Assembly: GCA_024345305.1 (NCBI GenBank)
Contig: BRON01000004.1
Span: 496,001 to 560,000 of the forward strand
Direction: 5' to 3'
Source: Mrakia gelida
Taxonomy: Eukaryota; Basidiomycota; Tremellomycetes; Cystofilobasidiales; Mrakiaceae
Length of the DNA: 64,000 nucleotides
The translations under genes were made by a program, and so were the position numbers. The notes under the pieces were generated by a model that made no database searches, was not told the DNA's origin, and worked only from the letters and a program-made list of their open reading frames with translations. Below, one piece after another: positions 9,001-18,722 of this stretch; within the stretch, counting starts at the first letter, position 1; each line of letters begins with the position of its first letter.

Positions 9001-11587
9001 GCTCTGTCTTGTCACCTTGCAGCTCGATCTTCCGTCACTAAGCTCACTCCAACTTCGAGCCAAACCTCGCCTCCCACCATTCGAATCATGCTCGACGACA
9101 AGATCGCCTACCCCTTCGCAGGAGGAATCTACCCGTCGGTCACGTCGTCTTCCATCCCTCGAACCTCGAAGTTCCTCCCTGGAATCCGAATCCTCCTCAG
9201 CGAAGACGCGGGTTACCCTTTCGTCAACGGACTCTACCCAGCCGTTCGAAGGACCGTGGTCGAGAATGGGCAGTTGAGCGGAGCGTTGGAAGGACTAGAT
9301 CGAGTGAAGCAGACGGAGAGCGCGACGGTTCCTCTGTTCCGATTCGGGTTCCCATACTTCGTCGAGGTTGACTCCTTGGTCTCAACTCGTGAGTTTTCGG
9401 ATACACTTTTCCCCGACTTGCTAGTGGAGGATTAGCTGCTGACCTCCGTCCGTCTCGTCTTCGCAGCTCGAACGGCGGTCGCTCCTCGACCGATCAGGAT
9501 CCTCCCCCTTTCGTCGCCGTCGTACCCCATCACCTCCAGCATGCTTTATCCTCCTCTTCCTCCAGCTTCGATCCGGATCCTCCATGCCCAACAGTCCTAC
9601 CCGCTCACCACCCGAATGCTCCACCCTCCTCCCATCTCTCGATCGATTCGAATCCTTCACCCTTCGGCGGCGTCTTACCCCATCACCTCGGAAGCTCTTT
9701 ACCCTAAATCCATTCTTCGTCCAGTCAAGATTGTCTCCTCGAGGACCTCTCGTCAAGCTGGATCGACAGGCTCGTCGCCGTCGCTCACGGTCGCGTCTCG
9801 CTCGTCGAAACCTCAAGGCATTCGAATCATGCTGAGCGACAAGATCGCCTACCCGTTCGCCAACGGTATCTACCCACCAGCTCGAAGGATTCTCGTCGAG
9901 AACGGAGAGTTGAGCGGAGCGCTGGAGGGCTTGGACAGGTTGAAGGAGAGCAGGAGCCCGACGGTTCCCCTCTTCCGCTTCGGTTTCCCTTTCTACATCG
10001 AGCTGGATTCGTCGGAGCCCACTCGCGAGTCCCATCTTTCGTTCTCTTTAGACCGTGTCGCTCTCTCTCCCGCAACGAACGTCTTCCTAACCTTTTGCGC
10101 TTCCTCGTCGCGTCCCTCAGCCCTTCCCTCGACGACCACCTTCCGACCTCAGTCGATCCGAATCCTCAAAGGACCTCACACCTACCCGATCCTCACGTCC
10201 ATGCTCTACCCTCCTCCTGTCTCTCGCTCGATCAGGATCCTCAGGACAAACGCGTCCTCGTCCTACCCCATCACCTCGGCCGACCTCTACCCTCCTCCCG
10301 TCTCGAGATCACTTCGAATCATCCACGGCGCCCAGTCCTACCCCCTCACCACTCAGATGCTGTATCCTCTTCCGATCTCACGGTCCCTCAAGATCATCGA
10401 CGGCCAGCAATCCTACCCTCTCACCACTCGAATGCTCTACCCTCCTCCCGTCTCGCGATCCCTCAGAATCCTCGCCAAAGACGCGTCGTACCCCATCGAG
10501 ACCTCGGACCTCTACCCCACTCCCCTCTCGAGGTCGATAAAGATCCTCGCCGGCCAGCACTCGTACCCCATCACTACTCGTTCGCTCTACCCTCCGCCGG
10601 TCAACAGGTCCCTCCGAATCCTTCTCGTCGACGCGTCCTATCCTCTCACCACGGCCGACCTCTACCCTACACCACTCTCAAGGTCGATCAGGATTCTAGG
10701 TCTCAAGCAGTCGTACCCTCTCACTTCGCAGATGCTCTACCCGTCGGTCGTAGTCGCGTCCTCCAGTCCTCGTTCGCCGAAACGTTCGCCAACCAACAGC
10801 CGGAACCACGCTCATCTCCACATCGCCGTCTCTCCCATCACTCGCTCCACACCAGCTCCTCGACGTCGAGCGGTGAAGACTCACCTCATGCTTCATCTCG
10901 TGAGCTCTTCGTCCGTCCTTTTCCTTTGTTCGTCTTCGCTCGCGCTGACTCCCTCCTCTTCGTGCTCTTTCTTCGCTTTCCCAGGAGGTCGTCCGGACCA
11001 TGCTCCTCTCTCCCGTCCCTCCCGCAACCCCAACTCCTCCTCGAACACCAGCCAACGCCACCATTCAACATCATCCCGTCCAACCCTCCAGCACTCGCCC
11101 TCCTCCCACCTCCTCCTCGCCCGACACCGTCCTCGGACGAACTCCCTCCTTCGCACGAGTCAACTCCCACCTCCCAACTCGCGCCAACCGCGCCATCTCC
11201 AGCTACGCTCCCTCCTCCTCCGACATCCCTCCCGTCCCTCGCCTCCCCGAATCGGTCCAGACCCTTCGACCGATGTCAAGATCGATGTCGACGCGTCGAC
11301 CAGGTCTCGAATCCCTCCCCGAACGAACCTCCACGCTCAACCGATCCGTCTCTCAGGCAACCCTTTCGACGAGGACAGCGAGACCTATGAGCAACCGTCA
11401 CGAGGGACTCTCGATGGGAGGTGGAGGAGGAGTGGGAGTGGGAGCGAGGCTGAGAGGACCTCCTCCTCCTGGTCCTCCACCTCGAGCCCCTCCCCTCCGT
11501 TCCACAGGAGCCGTCGACGACGAGGACGCCGATGCCAAGGAGGCAGAGCTTGCTGGTCTCCCAAAGGATGTCGCAGTTGATGGGTAA
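6081..11587 (+). CDS. Large tandem-repeat protein of unknown function
   Basis: Not recognised as a named family. Twelve exons: 6081-6419, 6510-6623, 6711-6979, 7047-7357, 7458-7592, 7672-7698, 7773-8006, 8098-8925, 9023-9388, 9467-10024, 10121-10899, 10985-11587, giving about 1520 aa. The start at 6081 is the first ATG of the well-supported part; the frame is open back to 5577, so the N-terminus is uncertain. The N-terminal region has an acidic stretch (SEGEDEEEDEWV) and a short ordered-looking segment (QAQVFALANALGIPSF). The centre (8721-10745) holds about 15 copies of a motif of the form IRIL-x(3-6)-SYPxTT-x-MLYPPP; three copies are extended by VENGQLSG, GLDRVK and VPLFRFG(F/Y)PF. The C-terminus is Pro/Ser-rich and ends in a Gly-rich then PPPPGPPP segment. 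No signal peptide or membrane segment is evident. The intron at 10025-10120 has a GC donor. An alternative 3' end using a splice near 11612 would add a short Ser/Pro tail in another frame. Confidence 0.75.
8721..10745 (+). repeat. Coding tandem repeat, IRIL...YP...LYPP units
   Basis: About 15 units of 20-25 residues, each with a basic/hydrophobic strand-like start (IRIL, LRII, IKIL), a Tyr-Pro pair, and a second Tyr-Pro pair (LYPPP, LYPTP, IYPPA). Units begin near 8721, 9079, 9184, 9493 and 9820, and then form an unbroken run from 10156. The units at 8721, 9184 and 9820 continue into a further conserved segment of about 45 residues ending at an exon border. The later run alternates two subtypes, (H/Q)SYPLTTxMLYPPP and ASYPxxTxDLYPTP, which suggests duplication of two-unit blocks. 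Units differ enough that the array is not recent microsatellite noise. Confidence 0.85.
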
Positions 11588-12187
11588 CGGAGGAGATGGC
11601 AGTTCGAATGGTGAGTTGACGAAGGACGCGTTCTCGCTCGTCGAGCTCTTCCTCTCGAGTCGAACCTGACCGACTCTTCCTCCTCGCCTTTCTTCATTAG
11701 GATCGTCGACCAACAGCAGCTCACCACGACCACCACCCGCTCCTTCCTCTCGAACTCCCTCGCGATGGGTCTAGCTAGCTCGCTTCCTACCTCGTCGTTC
11801 TCGTCTGTTGTTCGTTTCGCTTCACCCTGTCCTCTTCTCCTTAGCACATGCGCACTCTTTCTCTCTCTTGAGTCAGGTTGACAAAAAGGATTGAATCGAA
11901 GACGAAAGAAGGAGAGAAAGGCGCGAGAACAGTTCCCAAGACGAGTAGATAGCAAAGTAAGGACTAGACTAAAAGAAGGAAAGAAAGAAGGGGTTGGGTT
12001 TGACGAGGCGAGCGTTGTCAAACGAGAGGGTGGTTACTACAGAACAGAAGCGTGATAAGAGAGAAAGAGATGAGAAAGCCATAGGGAGAAAGGTATACCG
12101 ATGCTAGATGAGTGAAAGGTAGGTAACGAAGCGACCGAACGACCGAGGGTGACGTTCGAGCTTTCGCTGAGCTTCGACTACTTCAGC
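11588..12187. other. Convergent 3' flanks, no gene seen
   Basis: This lies between the stop of the repeat protein and the stop of the H2A.Z gene on the other strand. It holds the possible alternative terminal exon of the repeat gene (acceptor CATTAG near 11700, stop near 11771). No other coding signal is seen. Confidence 0.4.
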
Positions 12188-13398
12188 TTAAGCGGCTTGA
12201 GGAGTAGGAGCTCCCTTTCCCTTCTTGTTGGGAGCGACAGGGTTCTTCACGATGAGGTTCTGTGATAAGATGAAGCGCGAAAGAGGGTCAGCGTAAGTCG
12301 AGAGCAGCGAGCGGCAAGGAAGGGAGGGAGGGAGGGAGAGGGCAACTGACCTTGTGAATGTGAGGCAACACTCCTCCTCCAGCGATGGTAGCTCGGACCA
12401 GGGAATCGAGCTCCTCATCTCCACGGATAGCGAGCTGGAGATGACGGGGAGTGATTCGCTTGACTCGGAGATCCTTGGAGGCGTTTCCTAGAGTTACACA
12501 AAAGAGGGAGAGGGAAGGGAGGAAGAGAGGGAAACACAAACAGTCAGCCTTTCCCTCCTTTGGACGTATCTTTCGAGCTCGTTTCCTCAAAACCTGATGA
12601 TACGTTAGGTTAGGTCTTCCTCCCAGCCATCCTTCACACCCATCTCCTCGTAGAACACGAAGAAGCGAGCTCGAGGGAGGTCGGCGGATGGTGGGAGATG
12701 GGAGGGACGGAGGAGGAGGGAGGAGGGAGGGAGGGAGAGAGAGGGAGAATGATGACTTACCAGCGAGCTCGAGAACCTCGGCCGTCAAGTACTCGAGGAT
12801 TGCACTGGTGTAGACGGCAGCCTTGGCTCCAATTCGGACGTTGTTGGATGTCCGGTTCTTGAGGTATCGATGGATACGTCCGACGGGGAACTACAAGACG
12901 AGAGGCAGGGAGAGAGGAGGGAAGGGCACGAAGGGGTTCAGCTTTTCGATCTTTGAGGGAGCTCTACAGGAGGGATGATTCAGATAGGGAACGCGAAGGA
13001 GCATCCATGTAGAGGAGGGGGACGGGAGATCCCGTTCGTAGTAGAGAAGCTGGGGATGGTCCGGGAGGGGAGGAATCATAGAAGGAAGAAGAGGAAGGGG
13101 TGGCGAACGAACGCGTTGCCCTTCCCTCCTTCCCCCCCCCCTTCCTCCCTTTCAACCTCTCCTCCCTCCCCTCCTCCTTCCCCCAGCTCATCCATCCACC
13201 CACCCACCCATACCCATCCCATCCATCCTCCCATCTCGCGAAACTCCCCCGGAAAGAAGTTGGAAGGAAAGGAAGGAGACGTACCTGAAGTCCAGCCTTC
13301 GCACTCCTCGTCTGAAGAGCCTTCTTCTCTCCATCAGCTGCAGGCGCACCAGCCTTGGCCTTTCCACCGGTAGCCTTGGGCTTGGATTCAGGAGCCAT
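12188..13398 (-). CDS. HTZ1: Histone H2A.Z variant
   Basis: Histone variant placed by SWR1-type remodellers in nucleosomes flanking promoters. Four exons: 13398-13285, 12890-12761, 12487-12351, 12259-12188, giving 150 aa. After a Lys/Ala-rich tail come the H2A core landmarks [37 protein letters not shown], and the stretch [21 protein letters not shown] followed by [16 protein letters not shown]. The [12 protein letters not shown] form, the lack of a C-terminal SQ(E/D) motif and the VLPHIHKNLI docking segment point to H2A.Z rather than canonical H2A. The tail ends [10 protein letters not shown]. The introns sit inside the core, unlike many canonical histone genes that lack introns, which also fits a replication-independent variant. 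The upstream 350 bases before the PUB-domain gene should hold its promoter. Confidence 0.95.
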
Positions 13399-13747
13399 CG
13401 TAGTAGAGTGAAGAGGTGAAAAGGGGGAAAGGAAAGGATTGGGAAGGGAGGGGAGGGTCGAGGTTGGAGAGGAGGGGAGGGGAGGGAGGAGGAGGAAGGA
13501 AGGTCGATTCGTCGATCAAAACAACTCCTGCAAAACGCGTGGTTTTATTCTTTCGTCGGGACAGAAAAGGTGAGATGCTGCTGAAAAGAGGGTCATAAAG
13601 ATCGTAAGATAGGGGTGTGGCTACAGAAGATGAGAGAAAAAATCAACGGAAAGAGCGAGGAGGGGAAGATGGCGAGAAAACGTGAACGACGGCAAGTCGA
13701 GCGTGCGACGTGTCAAGGAAAGAGGGAAGAACGACGAACGCGACCTT
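13399..13747. other. H2A.Z upstream region
   Basis: Purine-rich (GGGA/GGAGG runs) intergenic DNA between the start of H2A.Z and the 3' end of the PUB-domain gene on the same strand. It presumably contains the H2A.Z promoter; no clear TATA element is seen. Confidence 0.4.
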
Positions 13748-14998
13748 CTAACCGAGTTTATTCCCCTCTCCGTCCCACTCCTCGTAGTCTCCTCCTTCGT
13801 CGTCGTCGTCCACGTTGGCTCTCGAGGTGGTCGTTCGACTGGGAGAGGTCGCGTGGGAGGGACCGTGTCGCGCTGCTGATTCGCGAGCGGCTCGTTCTCG
13901 GACTTTGAGGCGGTCGTGCTCGATCTGGGGGAAGAAGAAGAAGGAGTAAACAGGAAGGATCAGTATGCGAGTGTTTTGGAAAGGATGAGAGAGAGAGATA
14001 AAAGGCGAGAAACGGAAACCTACGCCTGCAACAGCCTCGAGTCGTCTCGCTTCCTGTTCCTCCTTCGCCGTTTGTCGGACTTGTGTCGCCTTCTCGGCTC
14101 TGAGACGAGGAGAAAACATTTAAGAAACCGAGACCGAGTCAGCTCTATCCGCTCAGGAAGATAGATGGACGAGAAGAAGCGACACGCGTGAGCTCACCTC
14201 TTTTTCGTCTCGACCTCCTTCGCCTTCAAGAGTTCTACCCCCATCTGCAGAACGTCTAGTCGATCCAGTCCAGCGAGTTTAGTTTCGATGGGGAAGGTCC
14301 AGTGCTGGACGAACTGGATGACGGAAGTCCTGAACCCGAGCTAAGGAGGTTGACGAAGAAGGGGAAGGTCAGAGGTGAGCTCGCGATCCAAGAGTTACTG
14401 TATACAATCGAGGAGAAGATGGAACATACAGCGACGAAGAGCTCCTGACCACCCTTGATGTCGATGATGTTGTTCTTGAGCACGTTGGAGGCAGCTTTGA
14501 TGGATCGGTACTTCGCCTCGGAAGGATGCTCGATGATGTTCTCGCAGATGCGAATTGTCGTCTGATGAACCGAAAGATAACAATTCATAGGACTGTATAG
14601 CAGCGGGTAAGGAAAGCGCTACTCACACTGATGACCTTCTCAGCCTGCGAAAGACAAACGAAGAGGAAGGACGAACGGAAGGGCTCGATCAGCTTTGGAA
14701 GGAAAGACGTCGAGCTCACCATCTCCCCCTTCTCCTTCTCCCTCTCTCCTCCCTTCTTCCCAAGCTCTCAACGCACCTCAGCATAGTGATTCGGACCGAT
14801 GACTCCCCTCTCTATCAGCCTGTCGAGGTCAGCTTCCTTAGTCCTCCTGGCGTGGGCTAGTTTTTGAGCTTCGGAAGCGGCAGGGGAGGAGGAGAAGGAG
14901 GCGAGAGCTCGGTTTTGAGCTGCGAGAGCGTTGGCGGAGGCGATTTGAGAGCGAGAGAGGGGAGGAGAAGAGGGAGCAATAGGTGGAGGGCTGGTCAT
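13748..14998 (-). CDS. PUB-domain protein
   Basis: PUB domains bind the C-terminal tail of p97/Cdc48, and proteins carrying them serve ubiquitin-dependent protein handling; this role is inferred from the fold. Six exons: 14998-14777, 14644-14627, 14561-14430, 14340-14198, 14099-14024, 13924-13748, giving 255 aa. The first 70 residues are Ser/Ala/Pro-rich with a helix ending LIERGVIGPNHYAE. The PUB-like core follows (ISTTIRICENIIEHPSEAKY, RSIKAASNVLKNNI, GGQELFVALGF). Then comes a charged coiled coil (KAKEVETKKRAEK, KEEQEARRLEA) and an acidic tail (DDDDEGGDYEEWDGEG). The coiled coil plus tail resembles the end of small UBX/PUB adaptors, but no UBX domain is present. One internal exon is only 18 bases, and the last intron uses a GTAGGT donor. 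The gene starts 163 bases from the divergent F-box-like copy C. Confidence 0.82.
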
Positions 14999-15161
14999 GC
15001 TGAAGGAGGATGAGAAAGAAGTGGGTAGAGGAGAAGACGGTTCGATGGGGTCGTCGTTTGCGGATTCAAGAGAGGAAGGTCAGCTCGACGTCTTCTTTGA
15101 TCACCCGCAAACCGTCACGATCCTTCCAAACCGAACTCTCAAACTTCAGCAGACACACACC
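14999..15161. promoter_or_regulatory. Short divergent promoter region
   Basis: Only 163 bases separate the ATG of the PUB-domain gene (minus) from the ATG of F-box-like copy C (plus), so both promoters and 5' UTRs must share or overlap here. A CAGACACACACC run directly precedes the copy C ATG. No TATA box is evident. Confidence 0.45.
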
Positions 15162-16116
15162 ATGACCTCCTCTTCTCCCCTCCCTCCCATCCCTATCGAG
15201 CTCAAGCGAGAAATCCTTCGCTTCTGCGATCCCTCGACGCTCGCGAAGACCTCGCTCGTCAGCTTGGCCTTCCTCGAGATGTCCTCCCCTCTCCTGTACG
15301 ACGAGGTCGAGATCACTGGGTTCAGGGGCTTCGAGAGGCTGTTCTGTGATCGAGTGTGTACTAGCTCAACATTCGGTCTACGAAGATACGAATGCTCGTG
15401 AGGGCGAAGCTGACCTGCTTTCGTCCCTGTCTCCCCGCTTCCCCTTCCTCCCTTCATCGCCTCAGAATCCCCTCCTTCATGAACCCCAAGTCGAACCCTA
15501 CCTCTCTCTTCCTCAAATCCGAAATCTCACGGTCACCTTTAACGAGGATGTCTCCGAGGTCGAGCCCACCTTCCACACAACTCGGTTCCTCCCCTCTCCC
15601 GCCCTCCCTCTCGAAACCCTGTCCCTAGGGCTCGGGGACGACGACGACTCGTTTTCGGACGTCACTTGGACGGCGATCCTCTGTATCTTCGATCCGAATT
15701 CAGTGGTTATCTTCCGTCACTCCTCCTGCCAGGGAAGGTTCGCGCCGTTGGTCTCTCTCGTCAAGGCGTCCTGGCCCTCTCTCCGAACCCTTGCCTTCGA
15801 CTCCTGCATCTCCACTTCGCCTCTGAGTCGCTCCTCCTTCCTCTGCGGCCCCTTAGAGAAGGGGAGAGGTATATCGGTATGTTTCGATCTGACAAAGGGA
15901 GAGGAATACGGTAGCTTGGAGGGAGATGCTGTTGGCGAGCTCCTTGGGTTCGACGATGAATCGCCGTTGCTCGATCTCCTCGGTGTGAGGGAAGTGATAC
16001 TTCGAATCTCCTCGATCAGTCAGAGGGAGAGGATCGAGGCTGAGGTGTTCAACGAAGTCGACGAGGCAACGGTCGAGGCATGGAAGTCGCGTCTCAGGTT
16101 CGAAGTCGTCGAGTAG
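15162..16116 (+). CDS. F-box-like family copy C (intact)
   Basis: Best-preserved member of the family. Two exons, 15162-15353 and 15466-16116, 280 aa, with an intron carrying AAGCTGAC. The core at residues 5-50 reads IPIELKREILRFCDPSTLA, SLVSLAFLEMSSPLLYDEV, a pattern like fungal F-box domains (LPxELxxxIL...LxxLxxVSxxF). The rest resembles a degenerate leucine-rich segment: LSLPQIRNLTV, LPLETLSLGL, SWPSLRTLAF, LGVREVILRIS, ending KSRLRFEVVE. Such proteins typically bridge Skp1 to substrates, which is inferred here. The start is fixed by ATG right before the conserved SSSPLPPIP segment. An intron directly after the stop (16117-16197) matches the family pattern. Paralogues lie at 2.4-4.7, 27.4-30.1 and 51 kb. 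Confidence 0.85.
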
Positions 16117-16859
16117 GTTCGTCTTGCTTTCGTCCTCTTCTCCTGGCTCGTGTCTTTCGACGCAACTGACTCCCTCGTTATCCTTTGGATATGTTAGCTC
16201 CGTACATCACCTCAAAGCCCCACATCCCGTTCGTTCTCCTCGTCTCGTTCGTCTTCGCCCTTCGATTTGACACGCGCGTCTTCCGTTTCTTCCCGCCGGC
16301 CTCCAGCCTCCTCGAAACGGTCACCGCCAACTTACATCACCCCATTCGCACCCTCACCCTCGTCATCCCTCCACACTCGCTCAACCCTACCTCGGCCCTC
16401 CTCAAACTGAAGCCATCGTCGTCGTCGTCGTCCGGTCGCGTCGTCTTGTCCTTTCTTTCGTTTAATTCGCTTCATCCACGTACATGTTCACCTGTCTCTC
16501 TCTCTTTCGTAGCCTTAGCTTACCTTCCTAGCTCACGAACCCTTATATCTCTCTTTTCAGCTCACTTGACTGCTCGTTTCCTATCAACGAACACGTTCAC
16601 CCCCCGGAGTTCACGCGAGTCCTCCTCGCACTTCTTCGACGAACGCTCGACTCGAACGAGTCCTTCTTGCGTTCGACCACGACACACACAAGACTAGTTT
16701 GAAAGCATCGTAAAAGAAAAGAAGAAAGCGTACGAAAGAAACCAAAAAGCAAAAACACGCAAACCAAACCCTCCTCCCACCCCCGTTCCCACTCCCCTTC
16801 TACCCAAACCCACTCCCCACCCCACCTCACCCACCCACAACCACACATCATCACCCTCT
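16117..16859. other. Convergent 3' flanks with a 3' UTR intron
   Basis: It begins with a 3' UTR intron of copy C (16117-16197: GTTCGT donor, CAACTGAC branch, TTAG acceptor). The rest, up to the PNO1 stop, shows no convincing gene; the C/A-rich run near 16770-16850 is simple sequence. Confidence 0.45.
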
Positions 16860-18078
16860 CTAGAATCTCTCCCTCAACCTAGCACCCACAGTCCTCAGTC
16901 CCGAGTAGACCTTCCCGGGAGGGGAACCCAAAATGAGGGAAACGATCGCGTCTCGTGCAACTCGGATGTTCTGCACGGATCCGAGGATGTGGATCTTGGT
17001 TTCGGCGAGAACGATTCGAGTTCGGGAGGCGTTCTCGATGGTGAATCGAGTGCGTCCGGCGTGGCCGGCTATACGACCTGTTGAGAGGGGAGCGAAGGAG
17101 GGGGGGAGAGGGTTAGTTCGAGTTAGTTCAGCACGAGAGAGAGAGAGAGAGGAGCCAGGAGGACTGGCAGATGGGGGGTTGGTGAGAGGTGCCCGTGCGA
17201 GGGAGAGGTGTGTGGAGGTGAGGGCGATGGCGAGGGAGGTGGTGGCGAAGGAAGGCAGAGAGGGAAGGAAGAGAGTCGACGCTTCGAACTCACCAATAGC
17301 TCGAGAAAGATGATCTCCGTGCAGAGTCTTGACGTCCTTGATCTCGAAGGTATCAACGTAGAGATCGTCCATTCGAAGCAACGCGATGGCATCCTGCAAA
17401 CCCAGACCCAAAGCTCAAAGTCAGCGAAACGAACAGACGAAGGTCGGAGGGAGGGACGAGAGCTCGAAGAGAACTCACGTTAACGTCGAACCCAAGAGCG
17501 AAAGCCTTGATGAAATCAGCTCCCTTCTGGATCTGTCCGACATCTTGGGTGTGCTTCGAGGTCTGGAGGATACCGCCGCAAGGATGAAGGTTTCGAGGAG
17601 GGAAGGGTCAGAAACGAGACGAAAGAAAGTCAGCTTTGACCTTCAACCCAACCCCTCCCTCCTCGCTCGCTCGTTCCAAACTGACCTTGATCTCGACACA
17701 CTTCCTCTTCACGTTCATCCTAACCTGGAGTCCCGCCATCTCTACGAGAGGAGTGTAGATGTTGATCCACTCCTTCTTCAAGGGAGTCATCCTATGACTT
17801 GGAATGACCACTCGTCGAAACTCGTCCTTCTTGTCGAGCACCTGAGCTGAAGCTGGCAGGGCCGCGAACGCTGGGAGGGAAGGATCGAGTGTGGTGGAGG
17901 AAGGGGGCATGAGGTTGGGTGGAGGAGCGTCGGGAGTGGTGTCGATCATGAGGTCGTCGTCGTCCGAGTCGGAGTCGTCCATGGGTGTAGCAGCGGTTTG
18001 GGTGGAGAGGAGGGTGGGAGGAGGAATGGAGGAGGAGTAGGTCGTTGGTTTCGAGGGACCAGCTTGAGAGGAGGACAT
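16860..18078 (-). CDS. PNO1: Pno1/Dim2, KH-domain ribosome assembly factor
   Basis: Partner of the Nob1 nuclease in maturation of the small ribosomal subunit (18S 3' end), nucleolus to cytosol. Four exons: 18078-17686, 17562-17479, 17393-17294, 17077-16860, giving 264 aa. The first 90 residues are a low-complexity acidic tail (DDSDSDDDD). The conserved body follows: [93 protein letters not shown], and the KH2-type end [34 protein letters not shown]. Length and order match eukaryotic Pno1. It shares a 644-base divergent region with the bZIP gene. Confidence 0.95.
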
Positions 18079-18722
18079 GGCGAGAGGAAGGTTTTTTGGG
18101 GACGAGAAGGGGAGGGGAGAGTGAAGGTGGCGGTGTAGGAGTGGAGGTGCTTAAAGAAGAGAAAGGAAAGGAGAAGGAGGGGAGGGGAGGGAGAGAGTTG
18201 GGAGGAGGAAGAGGTCGAGCTCTGAAGAATTGAAGTTCGAGCGAGCTCTGGAGAGCGAGCGCGGGGAAAACCGTTACTATCCACTTCCTTCTCTCGTTTT
18301 CCTACAGCGACGTCTTTCAAAGGGACTGTTCGAACGAGAAGATATAATTTGCCGTAGTGAGAAACTAGCAAAAATGAGTCGGAGGGAGGTCGGAAGGGCA
18401 TGTTCGAATCGAGTCGCCGGCCCAGCCGCGACGCGAGCTTCGACTCCACCTTCTATCCCTCCTTTCTTGACTTTTTCGCTCTGGAAAGCGCTCCAGCTCT
18501 TTCAAATTTGACGAGACTCGACGCCCCACACCTTCACCCTCCTTGAGAGTGGAAAGTGAGAAAAATTGAAAGGGCTAGACCGGGCTAGCGAGGGCCTGCG
18601 CTGTTTCGCGAGCTGATTCATCCTCCTCCTCTGCTCCTTCCACACTCCAACAACGACCATCGAAGCCACACCTTCCTTCGAACCCATCCTTCTGTCCCCC
18701 TCCCTCTCCCGCGGCGTCTTCT
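18079..18722. promoter_or_regulatory. Divergent promoter region of PNO1 and the bZIP gene
   Basis: 644 bases between two divergent starts. The PNO1 side is GGAGG-rich. No strong TATA, and no pair of well-spaced activator sites that could be named with confidence. Confidence 0.35.

Noticed and set aside
9421..10035. Arg-rich minus-strand open frame opposite the repeat protein
   Set aside because: It is the complement of the repeated coding exons; its own repeats mirror those of the plus strand and its composition is unnatural.
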